In this document: in pieces, positions 45,025-57,300 of the stretch
Numbering within the stretch: the first letter of the stretch is position 1
Layout of the letters: every line of letters begins with the position of its first letter
Assembly (NCBI GenBank): GCA_039720395.1
Contig: CM077824.1
Span: 16,496,046 to 16,560,045, forward strand
Origin: Liquidambar formosana
Lineage: Eukaryota; Streptophyta; Magnoliopsida; Saxifragales; Altingiaceae
Reading direction: 5' to 3'
DNA length: 64,000 nucleotides
The notes under the pieces: generated by a model
Seen by the model: only the letters and a program-made list of their open reading frames with translations
What the model was told of the DNA's origin: nothing
Database searches by the model: none
Position numbers and translations under genes: made by a program

Positions 45025-46442
45025 AATTAAAAATGTAGTTTATTTTCGGGTTAAACTTTCTTTTCTTGTGCCCATTTCTCAATCAATCTCTTTCATTATG
45101 TCTTCATAGACAATTCCATGCCTAAAGCCTGATGCAGTGATGCCTTCATTGTCTCCTATTACCACAAATTAAAATTTTTAAGGCAATCACATAAAACTAA
45201 CTAGAAAATTCTGACTCCTCCCACCCATTCAAAATTTTTGTGCCGTGTATGTGGACGATAAAAGAGGATCAAGACACAATGCATGCCATTATGCTTGTAT
45301 TTTAGTTCGGACCCACTATGGGATGGCCTTCCATTCGACAATCATTTAAGTTTGACATTTCTCACTGTCAAGAATTCGGGGAACTGTTTCAAAAACGAAA
45401 ACGCGTGGAATTGTATTTTGGTCCCACTGATCAGTACAAATAGGCTTCGCATATATTGCATGCCAATAAAAGAATTCCCCAAAAAAAGGGTAACCATGTT
45501 AATCAAATGGTTCCAATTTTCTACTTCTAAGGATAATTTTGACCCCACATGATGTGAAGGTGATTTTTCCTCCCTCTCCCCACGCCCACCCCACATAAAA
45601 AAAAAAAAATTTTTTAAAAAAAAAAAACCATTTCTTTTGGCATTGAAGTGACTTGTGTTTTAACCTTTAATCGGTGCTCCGTTCACACTAGTATCCTTTC
45701 ATATAAGTCTTGTCATCCTATCGAGAGAGGGAGAGAGAGAGAGAATGGATTTGTAGCAGATCCATGTGGATCTTCTCCCAAATTCTATTTGTATCCTAAT
45801 GGGTAATACAATAGTAGTTGAAAAGGATATTGTTGTCACGCCCACTGGTGTTGACAAAGTTTTAAAAGAACTTGAAAAATAATTTGACAATAATTAGGCT
45901 ATATAGCTAGTGTTGATCATGTGTGATTATCGTCGCTCATGAGAAACATGCATACACATCATCTTTAAACAATCGTGATCGTCCAGGATAATTCGAAATA
46001 TCTCGCATTCGAACATTCATTTTAAAATTATTTCGATTTGATTTATTTATTTTTTACGCTATTTAAAATGGAATTGGTTGTGATTGTTAGAACTTAGAAA
46101 GACTCAAATTTCTATTTGTGGGAAAAAAAATCAGTCAACCTTTTTTGCAATTAGCACATAATTTGCAGACAAGCTATCGGTATCATATCTGGTAATATGA
46201 GGTGAGGTTGACTAGGTTGTTGTCAAAGAAGAACAAGAATGTATCATTAATTACTAATCTATTTTTTCCTCTGGTGGCATTTCAAAACAATTTTAGCAGA
46301 TGATTGAATTTAGCTGTGGTATGGTGTTTCTATTTTGGTAATAAATAATATTATTAGACAAAACTAACCGGCTGGCCGAAGATTTGGTACATAAAAGATG
46401 GGATTTTATCCCTAAAGCATCCACGAGTAAAGTATTATACAA
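45025..46442. other. AT-rich intergenic DNA with one foldback copy
   Basis: No gene. 45915-46013 is an inverted copy of the GATCAT...GCGAGATAT foldback element. A-runs at 45598-45627 and a GA run at 45723-45743. Confidence 0.5.
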
Positions 46443-46760
46443 TAGGGGTGTAAACAAGCTGAGCCAAGACAAGTAGTAGGTTGCTCAAGCTCAAGTCGTT
46501 AAATTAACGAGTTTAAAAGTAAAGCTTGATCTTGGTTCATTTATCTTACAAACGAGCTCGAACGAGCTTTTTATTGAGCCAAGTCCGAGTAGTACTTTTG
46601 AATAGCTTTAGAATAATACTCGAGTTCAGCTCGTTTATCTCATGAGCAAACTCGAACGAGTTTTATATCGAACCAGTCTTGAGTCAAGTTCAAGTAGCTT
46701 GACTCGTTTTACAGCCCTATTTATACTAGAAGTGTAGCTTGACTTGTTTTACAGCCCTAT
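46443..46760. mobile_element. MITE with TAGGG[G/C]TGTAAA ends; right end duplicated
   Basis: Left end TAGGGGTGTAAACAAGC and right end GACTCGTTTTACAGCCCTA are inverted relatives, and the interior is rich in GAGCTCG/CTCGAACGAG motifs, as in a common plant hAT-like MITE. The right terminus occurs twice, 40 bp apart (TACAGCCCTATTTATACTAG at about 46710 and 46750). The target duplication is uncertain. Confidence 0.65.
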
Positions 46761-47887
46761 TTATACTAGAAGGGCAAACATCAAAAAACACAAAAATCAC
46801 TGTCCAATATTGTTTATGGATGACAAAATGTTTCCAAATCTGAAACTGGTTTAAAGCTACAACACTATACATAGAGGAAGTTTACCATTCCATCCACACT
46901 CAAAATAATAATAATAAAATAATTGTGAGAACAACTGTTATCATGCCAACTTTATGTAATTTGAGAAATTGTGAAAATGCATAAAAAATAATGAAAGTTG
47001 TTTGGAAAAATGTGAAAGTGCTTTAAACAATGTAGAAACACATTTCTCTATACAATAATTAGGCTATTGATTGCAGCTTAACATGTGCTAAAGGACACAG
47101 TGTTAAGAAAATCCTAAAAACTAACAACTCACACTAGAAATTAAAGTGAATCTAGTCAACTTGAATAATTTTAGGTACTTGATTGATTTAATTTTTAATC
47201 ATTTTGTTTGAATATGGCTTGCCAGATTTTTGACAATGTACGGCTTGAGAAGAAAAGCAAATTCCATAAAACAAGGCTAATTAAAGGGAAAAGTAAAAGT
47301 TCTTATTTCCATTTTATGTTCAATCTTTCTTTGGTTAAAACCCAAGCTATGAGAGGCTAGCATGGAAAATGTTGGTGTACCTGTCGAAATACTCATTGGT
47401 TTCTTCCTATACAGCAACAACCTATATAACATGTTTCACGTATCAAGTTGGTTGACGTGATATTACCATATAGGTTGATATGACATATCATGTAGATTTC
47501 AAACTTTTTATATATTAAAAGTTGCCACCATGGCATGTCACATTGGATATATGAGAACGGATTAATTGATACTTTATCACTACTCAATAATAAATTAATA
47601 AAATAGTAAGAATAAAACTGGTAATATCTTATATTTTCCTTATTAACTTGCTATAATAATGAAAGTGTATTGTGTACCCCCCTCTCCCCTCTCCCCTAAT
47701 AGCTTACTAGAATGGTTGTTTGATTTGTGAACGCTAAGGAACGTAAGGAACTTGCTAAATCAGAAAGAGTGATGTATAATGGAAAATCATGCAATTTAGA
47801 AAGAAAAAAAAAATTTGCACTTCCCTCAATCTCTCATTATTGAAGTGTAAAAAACTTAATTTGAAGTGTCAATATATATTATTTTCT

Positions 47888-47948
<61 letters not shown>

Positions 47949-48379
47949 ATGATTATGTGCTCAATAATGCACATAAGCAATGTTGATCAAGACCATTCGT
48001 GATAACACTCGCTAATGTGTGACAAAGAAAGACAATCATCCTATCAGTATTTACATATACTGATATACACATTACAGATCACTTGAACGTACATATTTTT
48101 ATGTGAATATGCATTTTTTTTCATTTTTTGTTAAAGATAAAATGAAAAAAGAAAAAATCACAAGATCATATATTGGTCTGATTTAATAGATTTTATGTAC
48201 ATGCTCATGCTACCATATATAATGTTATAAAGCTATAAGCAATGGTATGATTTTAAGACTAACGTAATCAACATTTACGCGCGTATGATATTATTCCCTT
48301 TTTTACGAGGGACGTAGTGTTTTTCCACTCAGTGTTCATCACACAGTTGGAAGAATCGAGACCCGCCTCAGCCTTGTAG
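46761..48379. other. AT-rich intergenic DNA with (TA)n(GA)n microsatellite
   Basis: TA repeats (about 47889-47912) run into GA repeats (47913-47946). A probable second copy of the 44.84-kb foldback lies at 46925-47134. No gene seen. Confidence 0.5.
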
Positions 48380-49615
48380 CTTTTCTCTCTTTTTCCAAGG
48401 AACCCATTGTGGCCGATGCTAGCTGTCAGTCTCTCAAACCGTGGCTGACTGCCCTTCGCTCTTATAACATGACACGTATCATTTGCTTTAAAAACTTTTC
48501 CTGGCAATCGGTTAAAAAGTAAAGAAAGACTAAAACATAAATAAAATTTAAAATGTACGGTCGTACGGAGTAATAAAGATTGGTGCTGCTAGAAAATAAA
48601 AATAGCCATCTTTCTTCCGGTTCCCGGCTGCCGCTGCTGCTCCATTTCCGGCCATTATTATGTTTCTCTCAACTGACTCGGTTTTATGGGTACAAATGAT
48701 ATTTAACAATAAGAATGGCAAAAACCAAATGGATTTTTCTACGTGTAATATCAAAATGGGATTTTTTTTTTTTTTTTTTTTTTCAACACCACGAATGAAC
48801 ATTCAAATCCCTTCACTCCTTCGTGTACCATTGAATCCAAAAAAAACCACATTCAATTTTAAAAACCGAACACATATCATGGGTTTATATGGGCATCAAG
48901 GTTTTAAGAACTAGAGATTGAGGGGTTTTACATCCAAAAAAAAAAAAAAAAAAAAAACCCCAATCTCTAATTCTTAAAGTTTGGATCAAGGTTTTGAGGT
49001 GTGAGAATTTTGGAGATTTTTTTCATTTTTATTTTATTTTTAAGTGAGAAAACGGAGTAAAAAAAGGAAGAGGGGGAGAGAGGGAGAAGTTTCATAATTT
49101 TTGAGGAGTTCATTCTTTCTTGCTGGCAGATTCATCCTCTATAATCTCAATAGGCGTCACAAGAACCACAATCTACACCCACCGCCGACAACCATAATAA
49201 ACCCATCTCATTCGAACCCTTAAAATCATCCATCGGTAGAAACCCACAAAACCCTCCAACCATCTTAATAACTTGCACAGCTACTGTAATTATAATTGCA
49301 GCAACTAAAGTGAAGAGAAGTTATAGAAAATTGAAGGGCCCTTGTTATTCTTCTATGGAGAATGATTTGGGTCTTATTATTTCAGGAAGAAATCGCCTAC
49401 CGATTGAAATAGTGGACGGAAGTTTCTGTATTTACCGTTCTTTATTTCCTTTTTTTCTTTAATTTTCTTACTTCATTTTATCGTTATTTTCTCTTTTGTC
49501 ACCGGTATTGATAAGTGTAAGTTTTGTTTCTTTTTTATGGTACATACGTGGCATGTTATAAGAGCGAAGAACGGTCCGCGACGGTTAAAGAGACCGACGC
49601 TAGCACCGCCCTTCT
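48380..49615. repeat. Inverted-repeat pair about 1.1 kb apart
   Basis: Plus-strand 49547-49604 (ACGTGGCATGTTATAAGAG, CGAAG, ...GACGGTT..AGAGACCGACGCTAGCA) is similar to the reverse complement of about 48406-48480 (ACGTGTCATGTTATAAGAG, CGAAG, ...CACGGTTTGAGAGACTGACAGCTAGCA). About 60-70 bp are recognisably paired. The interior has homopolymers (T-run 48762-48783, A-run 48938-48957) and no clear gene. It could be a non-autonomous element with long inverted ends. Confidence 0.55.
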
Positions 49616-49922
49616 ATTGTATGTCTTTTGCACTTGAGTGGGCAGACAATCGAACAAGAGTGAAATTCTGTGGGGGCCAGAAGTGCGTGGTCCACTCCAG
49701 AGTGTTCACAAAGTATTTGTATTGTCATAGCACCAGAAAAAAAAATTTACGGAGTATTTGCATTGTTAGGGCATGACAATTGACAATTAAAATTTAATCT
49801 ACCAAACCTGGTTAATCATTTGTATGGAAATTTATTCTTAACCTACTCTACACAAGATACTATACGTACCACCTCACTCTAATGTTGTTATTCTTAACTT
49901 CCATTATCTATACTGCCACCAC

Positions 49923-50300
49923 CAAGGGCGGAGCTACACATGACTTTAGGGGGTTTTTGGCACCCCAAAGATTGAAAATACCTTATATATTTATTTAAAT
50001 TTAAGTTAAGTTTTTTTTTGATAAATATATCAATAACTCCCCCAAATTTTTGTTTATTTCAAATACAATCTCTCAATCATAAGTAAATTTTCATTCTCAT
50101 GCTTATATTTTCATATTTTATTTTAAAATTTTGGACACAAAAGTTGGTAAAGTCTCAAAAAAGGGACATTTGTTATATCTTTGGAAATTCCAAGTAATAT
50201 GAATATTGTAAAAAAATTTAACATGACATGTGAATTAAAAATATGTATAAAAAGTTTACTTTGGCCCCCCCCCAAAAAGAAATTTTTGGTTTTGCCCCTA
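49923..50300. mobile_element. hAT-type MITE, 378 bp, with exact 8-bp target duplication
   Basis: Left end CAAGGGCGGAGCTACAC; right end ...TTTTGCCCCTA. GCCACCAC occurs exactly at 49915-49922 and 50301-50308. Ends are imperfect (CAAGGGC against TAGGGGC). Internal poly-C near 50266-50275. No coding capacity. Same broad type as the element at 41998. Confidence 0.8.
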
Positions 50301-50529
50301 GCCACCACTATCTCGCTTTTGCTAGTTTCTCATACTGTTATTTTTATCACCAGATTGCTCTCTCGCAAGTGAGTGATCCACCTCCATCACCACTGTTAGC
50401 AGACCTATGCCAACTTCCATCATATCATGCAAATGAAAGTGTGATTTTTTTATTAAAAAAAATAACAAAGGTGTCTGAGGCTTTAATCTTAATTAATTTC
50501 TTAATACATGTAATCCCTCTTCTTATATA

Positions 50530-50700
50530 TATTAGGTAATTATGGAGCCTTCCACCCTTGCGGATAATCTGAAAGAAAATTAACACTTCTATGTAGTTTT
50601 GAACACCCGACCCACACTTCATAAAACGCTTATTAAATCCCGACTTTCTACTAGACTGTAACCCCTAACCCCTTGGGTTCGGTGACTTGTTTCCCTTACT
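50530..50700 (-). mobile_element. Possible tRNA-headed SINE, minus strand
   Basis: Read on the minus strand: AACCCAAGGGGTTAGGGGTTACAGTCTAGTAGAAAG (A-box-like TCTAGTAG) and later GGGTGTTCAAAAC (B-box-like). No target duplication established. Confidence 0.35.
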
Positions 50701-51132
50701 AGCCATAAACATCTTTGTATTACCTTGACAGCCTAGTCCATTAGCCCACTGTTACATTGATTTCCTACACGCCGACTGATCCAAGTTCTCCCAATCTTCA
50801 CTTTCTCAGTCAACTGATTTTTTTTTTTCAAAGTCAACAACATTTAACAATTAGTTTCCATCCGTATCCCTTACTCTCAAGGTGGACCCACATACTGAAA
50901 AAGTAATCCACGCGAATATAAAACGCGTGTTGATCACGAACAAATCATAGCTCTCCATTGCCATGCAATGGGTCAAAATCATTCCCAGTGGTTGGCTCAC
51001 GTCTCCCACGCGCCTACAACTCACTACCCCTTCCAGAAGAGGGACCCAATAACAAGTGTATCATCGCCGATGTGATAAATGCCTCCACACTTCTACAATT
51101 CTACTGCCTTCACTCTCCAATTCCCTTTCACC

Positions 51133-51181
<49 letters not shown>

Positions 51182-51311
51182 CCTCTCTAGTTCTGAAATT
51201 TGAGCTGAGAACGTGTCTGAGCGGGCGGAGCGGCCCATGCATTTTGGGTCTGATTTGTAACATGTAAAACAGGAGAAATTAAGAGCAGATTACTTCAAGA
51301 AGAAGAAGAAA
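50701..51311 (+). promoter_or_regulatory. Promoter and 5' region of the receptor-kinase gene
   Basis: Upstream of the ATG at 51312. Contains (CT)n followed by (TA)n at 51138-51181, a common feature just upstream of plant transcription starts, then a purine-rich leader (AAGAAGAAGAAGAAAATGG) at the start codon. Specific boxes were not assigned. Confidence 0.5.
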
Positions 51312-54300
51312 ATGGGAGCTGAGTTTGCAAGTCCAAAGCTTTTCTATGTATTTCTCATATGTTGTCTAACACTAATTCTCTTCACCATCTCCGGATTCGC
51401 AGCCAAGCTCGACCCCAATGAAGGTATCCCAAATATCGTTCATTTCTATATATAATTATGCTCTGTTTGGTCTGTGAGAAAATGGGTGTAAGGAAAAGAA
51501 AAGGAAAGAAAGTTTCAATCTTTTGAGACCCCGACAAATGAGAAACCGGAGATTATAGATTCTATTTTCTTCGGTTTTTTCTTCTTCTTTTTTTCCTAAG
51601 TTTTCTCTGGTACCAAACAGAGTGATATAGTTAAGTAAATGTGTGAGTAATATTTCAATGTTGATAATTTGTTTGTTTGTTTGGATGGATCAGTGAAGGC
51701 ATTGAGAGATATTGCAGGGAGATTGGGGAAGAAAGATTGGGATTTTGGGAAAGACCCATGTAGTGGAGATGGGAATTGGGTGGTCAAGGATGGGAGGAAA
51801 GGCTTTGAAAGCAATGTCACGTGTGACTGCTCCTTCAACCACAATGCCACGTGCCACGTTATAAGCATGTATCTCTCTCTCTCTCTCTCTCTCTCTTGTT
51901 TTCGGCCTTTTTTGTATGTGTGTGTGTTTTTCTTTTTTAGTTTTGGTTTGCTAGTTCTCTCTCAAGATTTTAGACAGAAAGAGAGAAAGAGCGAGTAGTA
52001 GTTTTAGTAGTGAGAGGGGGTGGATAAGAGTAAAGGGCAAAAACTTGCATGTAACTGTGACACGGTCACGTGGTGTCACAGGTGAATCAATAGCAAGTAA
52101 AATGAAAGTGTCAACACATTTTTTGAACTCACAATCTTACTTTGCTTGTTTTTGATTGGCCTGTAACACCATGTAGCCGTGTCGTAATTACGTGGAAGTT
52201 CTTCTCAGTAAAGAGTCGGTTGTGGTCCTTGTGGAGATAAGCAAAGCTATGATGAGGTAGTCCTCATCCAAGTTTGTGAACTCTCTCTTATCTTATCGGA
52301 CACAGCCTATTTTTAAATAAAATATATATAAGTGTCTCACATATAAAATTTTTATAAAAAAATGTTTTCATGCGGTGTCCGCTAAATGGCTTGGAACCAT
52401 CACGCTAATCCGACTCAAATTATTATAAAATATCATGTGGTTTAATCACACCCCAATTTGATTTTCCTCTCTCATTCAACAATAATTAATCTAAATTTTT
52501 AATCAATTTTGACTAATGTGCGAGTCCATATTAATAAATTTTTAATGGAATTTATATTAAGAGAATAGATGTGATTAAGGCATGGTTTGATGTTTAAATT
52601 ATGTGTCTAAAATAGTTGAAAAATAAAAGGAGAAAAAAAATGCTTATAGCCTTGCAGTAAGAGGGATGAGGGCACCCTCATCATAGCCATTAGACAGACA
52701 GAATTGTCGTGGTCACCATACCTTAGACGGTGTGTAAGATAGGGACAAGTGTCACGTGATTGGTCACGTGACTAAGAGTGAAGTAGGGGACTAGGGGTGT
52801 GTATAATTGGTGTGCCTTCTTCATAGGGGATTGGAGTAGGTCGGTGTGATTCTTTAGTTTCTAGGAAATCATCATTATTCATTTTGAAAGCTGCCCCTAT
52901 TTTCACATGGGAAGAGATTCTTTTTATTTACTGGGCAGGTTATATTTTACTTGCCCATTGCAATAGAAAGGATCTTTACTCATTTGTACACTTTTTTATT
53001 TTTTTTTTTATTTTTATTTTTTTATTTTTTTTTTTAACTCTCCCCACTCCCTCCCCATAATTTTCATGTAAGGCGTGTTTGGCAATCTGCATATGTGTTT
53101 CCATGATGTGGACCCACTCGAAAGTCATCATCCACTCAGCCCCTGGGGTACCAAACTGCAGCATCACTTTGCATGAAGGGAATAACCTGCTTTGTGTAAA
53201 GACCTACTCCCATGGTTGAGTGGTTGGTGGTAGGTTTATTATTCAATATTCAACATTTGCTAAGGTTAGCATGCCCTTGAGATTCAAAGAAAACCAATGT
53301 CACCCTATCATATATGTTGTGTGAAACCTAATACTATTAGGTTGTAGGTAGGTAGAATCTTCTAAACTTTTCTATGCATTAGCTGCTATATATTTTAATA
53401 GTTATTACAACAGTAAATTTTTTATAAAAAAAAAAAATTGTACTCCAATCAAGTGTCATTGGGCTGACCAGGCCCAACTTAAATTTCTAGTTTTCAGGCC
53501 CAGCTTGAAAACAAACAAGATTAAAATCAGGGCCGAGATGGTTCTGGGCAAGTTATTTGGCCCATGACCAACCCTGATGTAAAGCTATCCAATGAGTGAT
53601 CTAATTGAATGAACTCAACCCAATGGGTTGGTCTAGTGGTTGGACACTTAACTCCAAAGTGGTTGTCTCGAGTGGAAGTGAAAGATTCTGAGTTCAATTC
53701 CCAACACTTTAGAAAAAACCCCTGACTAGCGATTTACCATTGCCCACCCGTCGCGATAGTGATTAGTCCTTTGGTTGTCAGTTTTGGGATACACTGGGTC
53801 AAAGACCATTTTAAATATAAAAAAAAAAACTGAATGAACTCAAGTGCATGATTAGTTTTAAATCAAGAAAAGAAAAAATAGTAGAGTTCAGAAAAGTTTG
53901 TTGCCTGTCATATAATTTCAATGTAAAGTGACCATTATTATCTGATTAATTACAAAAAGAGCCATGGCAAATCAACGTTTTTAGATGAATAATGAAATTT
54001 TTTGCACTCCTAACATGTTGCTTTTTATTGTTTCACTTGACATGCTCATTCTTTAGTTTAAAGCTAAATCATTACTCCATTTCAAAGGGTGTAATCATTA
54101 ATTTTATAAAGGTGCGTTTGGCAATTTGTTCTAATTCTAGCTGTAAAAAACTATTGCAGAGCTCTAAAATCCCAAAATCTATCAGGACCTGTCCCACCAG
54201 AGTTTTCCACGCTTCGCTACCTCCAAAAACTGTAAGTAAAACCAACTGTACTCTTTAATTAAAATACTCCGATTATTATTATATTTTCATATGCTACAAT

Positions 54301-57300
54301 ATTATCCAACAACCATTTTATAATATTAAAACTATAATGCTGAACCCACTAATCCTGCTCCCTCTTTTTCTCATACAGGGACATCAGTCGCAACGTCCTC
54401 ACTGGTTCCATACCTCGCCAATGGGCCACCATGCACTTAGTCGAGCTGTAAGCACTCCCCCACCATTCATTTCACTCAATCACCTCTTTATTAAATCCTT
54501 TTAAGTAAATTAACTCAAAATTATACTATTTGTTATTTTTATTCATTTATTTATTTATTTTGTGAGAATACTCTTCAATAAATGAATGTGCAGTTCTGTT
54601 ATGGGGAACCAATTGTCCGGTCCATTCCCAAAAGTTCTCACCAACATCACCACGCTTGCAAACCTGTACGTACAAATTTTTTCTTTAATATTTTCATGTA
54701 CAAGTATCTATAGACTAGAGCTGGCATTAGACTAGAGCAGATTCGGATTGGGTCCATAATTGGTTGGTTATGGCCTATACACAATAATATCTGGGTCAAA
54801 AAACCTGTCCGGTTAATATCCCAAAAAAGTAAAAGAAGGGTTACGAATAAAGTTCAAAGGTAGTGATCGGGCTATTTGAATCATGAGGCGAACCTTAGGC
54901 CACAGCATCGGGCTGGGTTGGGCCGGGCTTGGGCTTTTTTTATTGGGCCGGGCAGAGCTCTTCGGGTTTACTCCATTCATCAGCCCGGGCCACTAAGGAA
55001 ATTATGAAACCCAGGCCCAGTCCACGGGCTCGGCCTTTTTCGGGTCTTGGGCTTTGGGCCTCGGGCCTAAGCAAAATTAATCTACTACTAGTGTTGTAAC
55101 AAAAGAAAAAAAGTGAAAAATTATTGTTTGGTGACCACTTCCCATCACAATACCAAAACAGGGAACATTAGTAGTCACTTTGTATTAAGTTGACTATCTA
55201 TTTGTTGTAAGGTAACAGGAAACACCCTTGTATTGGTATTAATCTGAGAAGTGATCACTAAAAGATACTTCTCCGAACAATTGGAAAATATTCAAAATTA
55301 TATATAATGCTACAGTGTTGGGCTTCGGGCTTCAACTAAAGGCCCAGGCCTAGCCCAAGGGTACTCGGGCTGGGCTCGGGCTTGGGCCTTTTAGGGCTTA
55401 GGCCGGGCTTTTTCCTTTACTTCGGGCTACCCATGCGCTGTGGGCTTTTGATGGGGCCATGGGCTTTTGATGAGGCCTAGACTAACCCCAAGCCCACCCC
55501 TTTATAGTAGGGGGGAACGGCTATTGCAACCCCCCATTCCTATAAGCCCACCCCCCATTCTTTAGGTTTTTAAGGTTTTATGCAAAATATAAAAGGTTTT
55601 TATGAAAACCGGCCATGATTTCCATTAGAAAACATCATTTTGAACAACTTTGCAGAAGAAAGTTTTTCCAGGTTGAGTTTGAGTGAATTAGACATATTTA
55701 TGAACTAGCCAACCTGAACCTGTTTATTAATTTGAGTCACATTCATGTGTCTGGGTTAGACTTTGCCAGCTTTAATTACGATTACAAAGTCCTTTCAAAT
55801 TATTTTTTCTTCAATTGAACATTGATATGTATAAATTACAGGAGCATCGAAGGAAATCTGTTTTCAGGACACATTCCTCCGGAAATCAGAAACTTGATTA
55901 ATATGAAGAGAATGTAATTCTTCACCCCTTTTTACTATATTCAGCTCTTAGTAAAAGAGTGGGCTGTTAATGAAACCTTTAATGTTGTTATTTATCTCTC
56001 TCTTCAGACATCTATCATCAAATGCTTTCACAGGGGAATTGCCAGTGGCACTTGCCAAGTTGACCAACTTGATTGATATGTGAGTAATTTTTTTCTATTT
56101 TACTATCCACATGGGTCCATTGGCTAAATAAATAAACTTAAGCCATGTTTGGATGTCCCATGGAAATATAATTGTTTCAGTGTGTTTTGCCTATAATATT
56201 GTGAGCTAAGCTATCATGATGAATGGGTTAATTCAAGATAATGGCAGTCGTCAGTCACAAATGGTTGTAAAATTTTAAAATAGTAGCATTTCATATGTTT
56301 ATAAAATTGGTCTTATACCATCAGTTTTGGTGATGGCTAGCATTGACATTTTAAATTGCCCCATTTGAGATGATAGATTTCTACCTTCAATTTTAAGTAA
56401 AATATGATGGAGCTATTCATTTTCCTGGTACGACCAAACCAGCCCTTATGGGCCTATTTAGCTTAGTGTTTGGAAACTTGTACTTGCGTGGACAGTTGAA
56501 CCATTTTGATAAGAAATTAGTTCCTTTTATGGTTTGGTTCTGTAGTTGGTTTTACTGCAAAATTACTCTAAATTAAAAATGTTATCTAAGTTATATTTTG
56601 TCTAAATTTTTGCTGTTTTGTGTTTTACTTTAATCCAATAGCCATTGTAGCACTATGGTGCTGCAGGCATGGCATCTATCTTAAACGGATAGATGGGGCT
56701 AGGGGTTTATATCTTGTGATGGAACAATGCCTACTTAATGCTTGTTTCTTTGACACATTGTAGACGGATAAGTGCCAACAATTTCACTGGAAAGATACCT
56801 GAATTCATCAAGAGGTGGACACATATAGAAAAATTGTAAGGTTCCTCAATGTAGTTTCTAAATACATTTTATATTATCTGATGTTATTGAATGCAGCACT
56901 ATTTACTTTTATGTTACAGGCATATGCAGGGTTGCTCTCTTGAGGGGCCTATACCTTCTAGCATTTCTTCATTGACAAAATTAGTTGATCTGTATGTATT
57001 GCAACATTATATTCTTTATGTTCCTTCCATAGATAAGATGAATATATTAAGTGATTGTTTGTGCTCTATTATGATTATTATCAGGAGGATTAGTGACTTA
57101 AAAGGTAGAGGATCTACTTTCCCACGATTGAAGAATATGGAATCCATGAAGACATTGTATGTTGAATCCGTTGGTTTTTGTGTCCCTTTCTTCCAATAAT
57201 CTCAAACTTTCGCATTTGTTTAATATTTGATTGTGCAATGCAGAGTACTGCGGAAATGCTTAATTTATGGAGAGATCCCAGGATATATTGGGGATATGAT

